DNA from: Paludibacteraceae bacterium
GTDB lineage: Bacteria; Bacteroidota; Bacteroidia; Bacteroidales; Paludibacteraceae
Length of the DNA stretch: 64,000 nt
Assembly (NCBI GenBank): GCA_017401985.1
Contig: JAFPNK010000026.1
Coordinates: 62,001-126,000 of the forward strand
Direction: 5' to 3'
This document shows positions 41,206 to 47,994 of the stretch, one piece after another. Position numbers and translations under genes: made by a program. Each line of letters starts with the position of its first letter. The first letter of the stretch is position 1. Under the pieces are notes generated by a model, which was not told the origin of the DNA, made no database searches, and saw nothing but the letters and a program-made list of their open reading frames with translations.

Positions 41206-42329
41206 CCATATTATTAGACCCGGAGAAGGCAGATTTGTCTCGTTTGCCTATTACCCGAGAATGTCACCCTGATTATATTTTTGTCGGCGGTTCGACGGGT
41301 GGTGATGCAACGGATTTCGTGCGGGCGTTGAAAGCTAAAATATCCGGTTTCAACGAACAAATTCCAATTGTTTTGTTTCCGGGCGACGCTTCGCAGTTTA
41401 CGCCGGAGGCAGATGCTGTTCTTTTCCTTTCTCTCTTGTCTGGGGATAATCCTGAGTACTTGATCGGGCAGCAGATTCGTGCGGCGAGAACTATTCATGC
41501 GTCTCATTTGGATAGCATCCCGACCGCCTATATTCTGATTGACGGAGGCGTGGAGACATCTACGATGCGCGTGACGCATACAAAGCCGATTCCATCGGAA
41601 CAAATAGACCGAATAGTCGATACGGCGGTAGCAGCGGAATTGATGGGAAAGAAAGCCATTTATCTGGAGGCAGGTAGTGGTGCAAAAGTTCCGGTTTCAA
41701 CGGAGATAATTCGTGCTGTTCGCGCTTCTGTTTCCGCTACGCTTATAGTAGGCGGAGGCATTCGTACGCCTGAAGCAATGTGTGCGGCTTATGAGGCCGG
41801 TGCCGATATAGTGGTGATCGGTAACCATTTTGAAGCCCATCCGGAGGAGTTATCGGCTTTTATTAGGCAGTCTAGACAGCCTAGGTCGTCTAGTCAGTCT
41901 GGTGACGAGAAATACATGCGCCTCGCGCTTGTGGAGGCGGAGAAGGCGCTGGAGAAGGACGAGATACCTATTGGGTGCATTATTGTCAGTCAAGATCAAA
42001 TTATCGGCCGCGGACACAACCTGACGGAGACTCTCGATGATGTGACGGCGCACGCAGAGATGCAAGCTATCACAGCAGCCGCGCAAACGGTAGGCGGCAA
42101 GTATCTGCCGGATGCTACACTCTATGTGACGGTGGAGCCGTGTCCTATGTGCGCCGGTGCTATCGGGTGGGCTCAGATTAAACGAATAGTGTACGGAGCG
42201 TCCGATCCGAAACGCGGTTATACGGTGTATGCGCCTAAAGTGCTTCATCCGAAAGCAACAGTCACCGGCGGCGTGCTGGAAGACGAATGCCGCGAATTAA
42301 TGCAGCGATTTTTTAAAAAGAAAAGATAA
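41190..42329 (+). CDS. tadA: Fusion: GGGP synthase (PcrB-like) with tRNA adenosine deaminase TadA
   Basis: One uninterrupted 379-codon frame with two complete enzymes. Residues 1-224 form a PcrB/GGGP-synthase TIM barrel (FVGGSTGG, YLEAGSGAKVPV at 158-169, VGGGIRTPEAM at 187-197), which joins a prenyl diphosphate to glycerol 1-phosphate. Residues 243-379 are TadA, which makes inosine at the wobble base, with HAE (288-290) and PCPMC (317-321). They are joined by residues 226-238, mostly Arg, Gln and Ser, encoded by four 9-base repeats. I know of no such fusion. Both halves appear catalytically intact. The start overlaps gldD and the next gene follows after 6 bases. Confidence 0.93.
   Translation: MERKLAILLDPEKADLSRLPITRECHPDYIFVGGSTGGDATDFVRALKAKISGFNEQIPIVLFPGDASQFTPEADAVLFLSLLSGDNPEYLIGQQIRAARTIHASHLDSIPTAYILIDGGVETSTMRVTHTKPIPSEQIDRIVDTAVAAELMGKKAIYLEAGSGAKVPVSTEIIRAVRASVSATLIVGGGIRTPEAMCAAYEAGADIVVIGNHFEAHPEELSAFIRQSRQPRSSSQSGDEKYMRLALVEAEKALEKDEIPIGCIIVSQDQIIGRGHNLTETLDDVTAHAEMQAITAAAQTVGGKYLPDATLYVTVEPCPMCAGAIGWAQIKRIVYGASDPKRGYTVYAPKVLHPKATVTGGVLEDECRELMQRFFKKKR
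41865..41903. repeat. 9-base tandem array forming the linker of the fusion protein
   Basis: AGGCAGTCT, AGACAGCCT, AGGTCGTCT, AGTCAGTCT, then GGT (41865-41903). The period is 9, a multiple of three, so it reads in frame as repeated Arg/Ser-Gln/Ser-Ser/Pro. Other frames contain TAG stops. Confidence 0.9.
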
Positions 42330-42335
42330 TATACG

Positions 42336-44240
42336 ATGGCCAGTCTAAAATCACAAATTACCAGTAAGAAAAATTGGGATGCCGTTCTTCGGATAGGTGC
42401 GTTCGTTCTGCTCGCAGCTGTGTTGGTGTTACTTTTCCCTCGTTATAACAATTCGTTCCGTTATCATTATGAGGTTGGCAAACCTTGGGGTTACGCTACC
42501 TTGACTGCGGATTTTGATTTCCCGATCTACAAAACGGACGAACAACTGGCTAAAGAGCAGCAGCAGTTACTTTCCACTTTTGCTCCGACGTATCACTATT
42601 TGCCGAAGGTGCAGCGCCAGATTTTGGTTGTTTCGCTTCAGGACATGGAATGGATCAAGGCGGAAGGGTATACGCGCATTGCGGTGATGCAGAACAAGGT
42701 GTCGAAAAACTATCCGCTTTCGGAGGTATATACGCCTAAAACCGCTTTCCAGCATTTCGGTTATGAGTGCGCACAAAACCTGCAATTAGACACGGCCACA
42801 ACGCAGGCGTTACGCGAAAAACTGCTGGCGTCTCTCTCTCCTACCCAGGGAATGGTGCAGAAAGGAGAGAAGATCATAGACCAGGGAGATATTATATCCG
42901 AGCGTGATTACCAGCGTTTGCAGTCTCTGCGTCGAGCGTATGAGGATGATTCTCGCGGCAATTCGGAGCGCGTGTTGTCTGTAGCCGGCGAAACGCTGTT
43001 AGTGCTCATGTTCCTGGGCTTGTTTATATTGTATCTGTACGTGTTCCGCAGACAGTATCTGCGCAGTAATCCTACGGTTCTGTTCTTCTGCTTGCAAATA
43101 TTGATTGTTATTGCACTGGCTTGTATTGTGCTGCGGTTCAACTGGCCGGTTTATCTGATTCCGTTTGCGTGGGTACCTATATTAACGCGTGTGTTCTTTG
43201 ATTCGCGCACGGCGTTGTATCTCCATTTTACCACGGTGCTGATTGCGTCCATTATTGTGCCGGCACCGGTTGAGTTCTTCTTTATTCAGATTGTAGTGGG
43301 AATGGTGGCAGTCTCGTCGTTGAGCGACATGACGCGCCGCGCACAACTGGTTCACACGGCCTTGTGGATATTACTGGCTCAGACGGTGGCTTATACCGCT
43401 ATTACCTTTGCACAAATGGGTACGATAACTGCCGTTAATCCGTGGATGTATCTTTACTTCGCTGTTTGCGGTATCTTCACTGTTGGTTGCTACGGACTGA
43501 TTTATGCGTTTGAGAAAGTGTTCCGTTTTATCTCGTCGATTACGTTGGTTGAGTTGACGGATATCAATTCCGAGCTGTTACATACGTTAGCGGAACGCGC
43601 ACCCGGAACGTTCCAGCACTCTATGCAGGTATCTAATTTGGCAGCTGAGGCCGCCAAAACCATCGGCGCGAATGCCTTGTTGGTACGAACGGGTGCGTTG
43701 TATCACGATATAGGAAAAATTGAGAATCCGTTCTACTTTGTAGAAAATCAGCAAGGCGGGGACAATCCGTTGATTAAAATGGATCCGCGTGAGGCAGCAA
43801 AAATCGTTATCTCTCATGTGACGGAAGGCGAGAAGATTGCCCGTAGGAACCATTTGCCTGAAGCGGTGATTAATTTTATCACTACGCACCACGGCACCTC
43901 TCTTGTGCGGTATTTCTATAATACATATTGTAATGCTCATCCGGACGAGAAGGTGGACGAGACGCTGTTCCGTTATCCGGGATCCAAACCGACAACGAGA
44001 GAAGGAGCGATCTTGATGATGGCGGACGCTATTGAGGCGCGTTCGCGCAGTCTCTCGGAGTTTACGGAAGAAGCGATTGCGGCTGCGGTGGATCAGATGA
44101 TTAATGCCCAGATTGCAGACGGACAATTCTCCGAGACGCCGCTGAGTTTCAAGGATGTAGAAGATATCCGCCGAGTCTTTACTTCCCGACTTGTTGCTAT
44201 GAATCATCATCGAATCTCTTATCCGACCCTGAATAAATGA
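42336..44240 (+). CDS. 7TM-HD (PgpH-type) phosphodiesterase
   Basis: A 634-residue membrane protein. One N-terminal membrane helix (about 20-38) is followed by an extracytoplasmic domain (about 45-210), then a block of seven membrane helices (about 215-400) and a cytosolic HD domain. The metal motif YHDIGK is at 456-461, with NFITTHHGTSLVRYF further on. Known PgpH proteins hydrolyse cyclic di-AMP, so turnover of that messenger is likely. It lies between the fusion gene and dusB and overlaps dusB by 4 bases. Confidence 0.94.
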   Translation: MASLKSQITSKKNWDAVLRIGAFVLLAAVLVLLFPRYNNSFRYHYEVGKPWGYATLTADFDFPIYKTDEQLAKEQQQLLSTFAPTYHYLPKVQRQILVVSLQDMEWIKAEGYTRIAVMQNKVSKNYPLSEVYTPKTAFQHFGYECAQNLQLDTATTQALREKLLASLSPTQGMVQKGEKIIDQGDIISERDYQRLQSLRRAYEDDSRGNSERVLSVAGETLLVLMFLGLFILYLYVFRRQYLRSNPTVLFFCLQILIVIALACIVLRFNWPVYLIPFAWVPILTRVFFDSRTALYLHFTTVLIASIIVPAPVEFFFIQIVVGMVAVSSLSDMTRRAQLVHTALWILLAQTVAYTAITFAQMGTITAVNPWMYLYFAVCGIFTVGCYGLIYAFEKVFRFISSITLVELTDINSELLHTLAERAPGTFQHSMQVSNLAAEAAKTIGANALLVRTGALYHDIGKIENPFYFVENQQGGDNPLIKMDPREAAKIVISHVTEGEKIARRNHLPEAVINFITTHHGTSLVRYFYNTYCNAHPDEKVDETLFRYPGSKPTTREGAILMMADAIEARSRSLSEFTEEAIAAAVDQMINAQIADGQFSETPLSFKDVEDIRRVFTSRLVAMNHHRISYPTLNK

Positions 44241-45232
44241 ATCTATATCTCGCCCCGATGGAAGATGTAACCGATCCGGCGTTTCGCATGTTGTGCAAGC
44301 GTTATGGAGCCGATCGGGTCTATACCGAGTTCGTTAATGCGGACGCGTTGGTGCGGGATATAGCCTCGACGACGCGTAAGTTGACTATTCACGATGAAGA
44401 GCGTCCGGTGGCTATTCAGATCTACGGTCGTGATCCGGAGTCGATGGCAGACGCAGCGCGCATAGTAGAGACGGCAAAGCCCGATTTCATCGATATAAAT
44501 TTCGGTTGTCCTGTGAAAAAAGTAGCCGGTAAAGGAGCCGGTGCGGGACTGCTGCGTGATGTGCCGAAGATGTTAGAGATCACTCGTGCGGTTGTGAATG
44601 CGGTACACACACCGGTGACGGCGAAGACTCGGCTGGGGTGGGATGATAACAGTTTGTATCTGGAGGATGGTACGCCTTTCATCGTCGATTTAGCAGAGCG
44701 GCTGCAGGACTGCGGTATTCAGGAATTGGCTATTCACGGTCGCACGCGGAGTCAGATGTATCGCGGTGATGCCGACTGGACGCTGATCGGGGCGGTGAAG
44801 AATAACCCGCGCATGCACATTCCTATTATAGGTAATGGCGATGTGTGCACGCCGGAGCGCGCGAAAGAGTGTTTTGAGAAATACGGTGTGGACGCTATTA
44901 TGATCGGACGCGCTACGTTCGGTGCGCCGTGGTTGTTCGCGGAGATGAAGAAGGGAATAGGGGTGACGGGTGACGGGTTACCGGTTACGGATATTCCGAC
45001 GACTATGGAAGAAAAGGTAGCGGTGCTGAAGGAACATGTGCTGGCTTCCATACAGTGGTGCGGGAATGACGAGAGGAAGGGAATCGTACATTCAAGACGT
45101 CATTTTGCGGCTTCGCCGGTGTTTAAGGGTCTTGCGGATTTTAAGCAGACACGTATTGCATTGTTGCGGGCGGAGACCGTGGAGGAAGTGTTCGGAATAA
45201 TGGATGAGATAGTAGATAAATGGGGGAGATAA
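44237..45232 (+). CDS. dusB: tRNA-dihydrouridine synthase
   Basis: A 331-residue FMN-dependent TIM-barrel enzyme reducing uridine to dihydrouridine in tRNA D-loops. LAPMEDVTDPAFR is the flavin-binding start. The catalytic Cys91 lies in NFGCPVKKVAGKGAG. HGRTRSQMYRGDADW and NGDVCTPE complete the site. It is a second tRNA-modifying activity in the same operon, after TadA. The subtype (DusB-like) is from overall resemblance. Its stop lies at the start of a heptamer array. Confidence 0.95.
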   Translation: MNLYLAPMEDVTDPAFRMLCKRYGADRVYTEFVNADALVRDIASTTRKLTIHDEERPVAIQIYGRDPESMADAARIVETAKPDFIDINFGCPVKKVAGKGAGAGLLRDVPKMLEITRAVVNAVHTPVTAKTRLGWDDNSLYLEDGTPFIVDLAERLQDCGIQELAIHGRTRSQMYRGDADWTLIGAVKNNPRMHIPIIGNGDVCTPERAKECFEKYGVDAIMIGRATFGAPWLFAEMKKGIGVTGDGLPVTDIPTTMEEKVAVLKEHVLASIQWCGNDERKGIVHSRRHFAASPVFKGLADFKQTRIALLRAETVEEVFGIMDEIVDKWGR

Positions 45233-45270
45233 AGGTGAAAGGTGAAAGGTTAAAGGTGAGAGGTGAAAGG
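45232..45270. repeat. Heptamer array spanning the dusB / transporter junction
   Basis: AAGGTGA, AAGGTGA, AAGGTTA, AAGGTGA, GAGGTGA, AAGG (45232-45270). It touches the dusB stop codon, supplies several purine-rich AAGG sequences that could act as ribosome binding sites, and contains the GTG start of the next gene (45263-45265). Confidence 0.88.
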
Positions 45271-46255
45271 ATTTCGTAAATATTTCGATGGTAATGCACT
45301 TTGGGTATCGATGCTCATCGGTGCGCTCGGTTATAAATGGTTTTTGCCGCTTAAGCCGATTCTACCGTGGTTGATTTTCTTCATGTTGTTTTTTACGTTT
45401 TGCAAAGTCAATCCGCTTGATTTGCGTTTACATAAATGGCATTGGGTGGTTTTGACGACGCAACTTGTATTTAGTTTTGCTGCTTATACAGGTATCTTAT
45501 ACCTGACGAATGATGCGGTGTTGGCGCAAGGATTGCTGATGTGCTTTATCATGCCTACGGCAACGGCCGCTCCGATTATTGCGGGCAAAATGGGAGGTTC
45601 GATACAAAACTTGACAACCTTTACGCTGCTTAGCAATTTTGCGACTGCGATCATTGTTCCCGCCACTTTCCCGCTTGTTAATCCTGCAGCGGACATGAAT
45701 TTCTGGTCTGCATTCTTGTTGATTTTGAGTCGAATAGCGCCTTTGCTTTTGGGTCCGTTCTTTGGCGCGTGGATACTTCGCCTGATTTACAAAGCCAAGA
45801 CCAAACGTGAGTTCGTACTCTCCAAACGTTTGGCCGTTGTTCCTTTTTACCTTTGGGTGGCATCGATTATCGTGCTTTCATCGGTAGTGACGGAGACGGT
45901 TGTTTCGTCTTATGCCTCCTTGCTTACCACGATGCTTTGGTTGTTGTTGGGTAGTTTTATTGCTTGTCTGCTGCAATTCGGTCTTGGCAAACTCATCGGC
46001 TATTATTTGCCTGCCCCGAGCAAAGGAACGGATTATCAAGACGTGTTGATTAACCCAGCTGCGGCGCCTAAGACGATGGCGGGAGTGAGTTCTATTACGG
46101 CAGGGCAAGCGTTCGGGCAGAAGAATACATCGTTAGGTGTTTGGATGGCGCAGACGTATCTGGATCCGATGGCATCGTTAGGTGCTGCGGCATACATTAT
46201 ATGGCAGAATTTATTTAATTCAGTCCAATTATTCATTGCGGCGAAGAAAAAATAA
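45263..46255 (+). CDS. Bile acid:sodium symporter (BASS)-family transporter
   Basis: A 330-residue membrane protein with about nine to ten helices in the BASS/arsenical-resistance-3-like arrangement. It has PTATAAPIIAGKMGG and a second crossover region near PKTMAGVSSITAGQAFG. The substrate could be an organic anion and cannot be told. The start is a GTG inside the heptamer array; no upstream alternative exists, and the next ATG (about 45311) would cut into the first helix. Last gene of the gldD operon. Confidence 0.85.
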   Translation: MKGFRKYFDGNALWVSMLIGALGYKWFLPLKPILPWLIFFMLFFTFCKVNPLDLRLHKWHWVVLTTQLVFSFAAYTGILYLTNDAVLAQGLLMCFIMPTATAAPIIAGKMGGSIQNLTTFTLLSNFATAIIVPATFPLVNPAADMNFWSAFLLILSRIAPLLLGPFFGAWILRLIYKAKTKREFVLSKRLAVVPFYLWVASIIVLSSVVTETVVSSYASLLTTMLWLLLGSFIACLLQFGLGKLIGYYLPAPSKGTDYQDVLINPAAAPKTMAGVSSITAGQAFGQKNTSLGVWMAQTYLDPMASLGAAAYIIWQNLFNSVQLFIAAKKK

Positions 46256-46271
46256 AAAATGTGCAAATAAA

Positions 46272-46303
46272 TTTGCATAAGTAAAAAAAAAGCAGTACCT
46301 TTG
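46272..46303 (+). promoter_or_regulatory. Promoter for the first secreted-protein gene
   Basis: TTTG (46272-46275), 20 bases, TACCTTTG (46296-46303). The -33 lies in the short palindrome TGCAAATAAATTTGCA (46263-46278). Confidence 0.8.
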
Positions 46304-46375
46304 TAGCGGATTTGAAAAATATGTTCACAAACATACAAACAACCAACTTTTTGTTTAACTAAATGAATTAAAATC

Positions 46376-47692
46376 ATGAAGAAAATCTTTTCTCTTTTCG
46401 CTGCCGTGCTTTTCGCAAGTAGCATGATGGCTGCAGTAGGCAACTTGTATTACACGTTTGCAACAGCCTATAACTCTTCTAACACCAGTTATGCTAATGT
46501 GTATGATGTAACGATTAGTGGTATGGACTGGTCTGTACCCGGCAACCAAAAGCAAGAAGGCTTTGTACGAATCGGAGGTAAAAACATTGACGGTGTTGAT
46601 CGTATCATTACCGCTAAAACAGCAATGGGAGATGCAATTGCCAAGATTGAGTTGAACCACAAAGGCCTTAGCAGTGCTGCTTTTGTTGTGAATTCTATCT
46701 CTGTAGTGACAGCAACAGATGCTAATTTTACTACTGGTTTAGATACAGTGAAATTAAATGCTCCTTCTCTTTCAAAACAAACAGCAGGAACGTTAGAATT
46801 TTTGCCGAAGAACGAGAAGTGGAATAGTGGTGTATACTATAAATTTTTGTTTAATGTAACAAATACCAATACTAGTAGTAACTATGGTTTCGATGTAGCT
46901 TCTATTAAGTTCTATTCTTTCCAAGATGCTAACGCTGCTGCAATCAGCGCATCTAATGTTGAATTGGGAATTGTTGCAACAACAAGCCTTCCTTTAGACA
47001 GCACCATAAATGTAGAGGTTACCGGTTCGAATCTTGAAGGTGCAATCACTTATGAGCCGAGTGCTAACTTGGTCGTAACAGGTGCTCTCACCGCAGCAGG
47101 TGGTACGCTGAACGTAACGCTCAATGCTGCTGCAGAAGGCGAGTATGATGAGACTATCGTTCTTTCGTCCGGAACTACTCAACAAACAGTTCATGTGACG
47201 GCTACTATTGTTAATACAGTTGGTGATGGAACTAAGAATAGTCCTTTTACGGTAGCTGATGTAGTAAAACTGAACAACCAGATCGGTATGGAGAAATATT
47301 GGGTGGTTGGCTATATTGTAGGTTGCGCAACTAATAGTGGTTTGGTTGCAGAATCCAATGTGGCAACAAACATTGCTCTCGGTGATGCCGCTGATCAAAC
47401 AGAGGATGTAGTGCCGGTAGAGTTGCCGAGCGGTGATATTCGTACTGCACTGAACATTGTTGACAATGCTTCTAATTTGGGTCAGAAAGTGAAAGTACAT
47501 GGTCAGTTGATAGCGTACTTCTCGTTCAAAGGTGTGAAGGCACTTGACGACTATGAGTTTGTAACTGATGTACCGGATGCAATTGACAACACGGTTGTTG
47601 AGGGTAAGGCAGTTAAGCGCATTGTAAACGGCCAGCTCGTTATTGAGAAGAATGGTGTGATCTACAACGCACAGGGTGCTATGGTTCGCTAA
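46376..47692 (+). CDS. Secreted multidomain protein with an OB-like domain and T9SS-type tail
   Basis: A 438-residue exported protein with a signal peptide (about 1-19, ending SMMAA). A beta-rich N-terminal part follows, then an Ig-like module (about 190-280). A domain starting GDGTKNSPFTVADVV (about 284-410) resembles DUF6359-type OB-fold modules (WVVGYIVG). The last 28 residues (VKRIVNGQLVIEK, YNAQGAMVR) match the tail of the downstream amylase and look like a short type IX secretion sorting signal. The function is unknown; surface binding of a polymer is plausible. It is unusually rich in Asn, Thr and Ala. It has its own promoter and terminator. Confidence 0.82.
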   Translation: MKKIFSLFAAVLFASSMMAAVGNLYYTFATAYNSSNTSYANVYDVTISGMDWSVPGNQKQEGFVRIGGKNIDGVDRIITAKTAMGDAIAKIELNHKGLSSAAFVVNSISVVTATDANFTTGLDTVKLNAPSLSKQTAGTLEFLPKNEKWNSGVYYKFLFNVTNTNTSSNYGFDVASIKFYSFQDANAAAISASNVELGIVATTSLPLDSTINVEVTGSNLEGAITYEPSANLVVTGALTAAGGTLNVTLNAAAEGEYDETIVLSSGTTQQTVHVTATIVNTVGDGTKNSPFTVADVVKLNNQIGMEKYWVVGYIVGCATNSGLVAESNVATNIALGDAADQTEDVVPVELPSGDIRTALNIVDNASNLGQKVKVHGQLIAYFSFKGVKALDDYEFVTDVPDAIDNTVVEGKAVKRIVNGQLVIEKNGVIYNAQGAMVR

Positions 47693-47712
47693 TTGATCCA
47701 ACGTGATATATG

Positions 47713-47747
47713 ACAAGACGGCTCGCTTCGGCGAGCTGTTTTGTTGT
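47713..47747 (+). terminator. Rho-independent terminator after the first secreted-protein gene
   Basis: A 14-base stem (47713-47726 with 47731-47744, three G-T pairs) around a TTCG tetraloop, ending TTTTGTTGTT. Confidence 0.88.
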
Positions 47748-47774
47748 TATATGGGACATTTTGAAGGAAAAATT

Positions 47775-47840
47775 CTAAAATCACGGGATATATATACTAT
47801 GTATATATATAGGGTGGGGTGGGATACGTGAATGTCTCGT
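47775..47840. repeat. 66-base palindromic repeat, copy B
   Basis: It matches copy A at 23255-23320 over its whole length without gaps. The stem ATATATATAC / GTATATATAT is identical while the three loop bases differ (TAT here, GCA there). It sits about 70 bases upstream of the amylase promoter. Confidence 0.9.
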
Positions 47841-47908
47841 GCAACTCAGGTTTAAGGCAGGTGCAGGACTATAGAACGAGTGCGAAAAGTAAAAAAAAGG
47901 TATATTTA

Positions 47909-47940
47909 TTTGCATAATTCAGAAAAATGTAGTACTTTTG
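47909..47940 (+). promoter_or_regulatory. Promoter for the secreted alpha-amylase
   Basis: TTTG (47909-47912), 20 bases, TACTTTTG (47933-47940), with the -33 extended as TTTGCATAATTC. Confidence 0.8.
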
Positions 47941-47994
47941 CATGCTAATTTTGTAAACACACACAAAATTATATTAACCAAAACACAAATTATC

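Larger units (their letters stand above)
47693..47994. other. 302-base intergenic region between the two secreted-protein genes
   Basis: It holds the terminator of the upstream gene (47713-47747), copy B of the 66-base palindromic repeat (47775-47840), and the amylase promoter (47909-47940). A leader of about 50 bases follows. The longest short frame (26 codons from about 47752) runs through the repeat and has no support. I see no gene. Confidence 0.8.

Noticed and set aside
47752..47832. Short frame of 26 codons through repeat copy B
   Set aside because: The copy A repeat does not keep an equivalent frame, and the differences do not follow codon positions.
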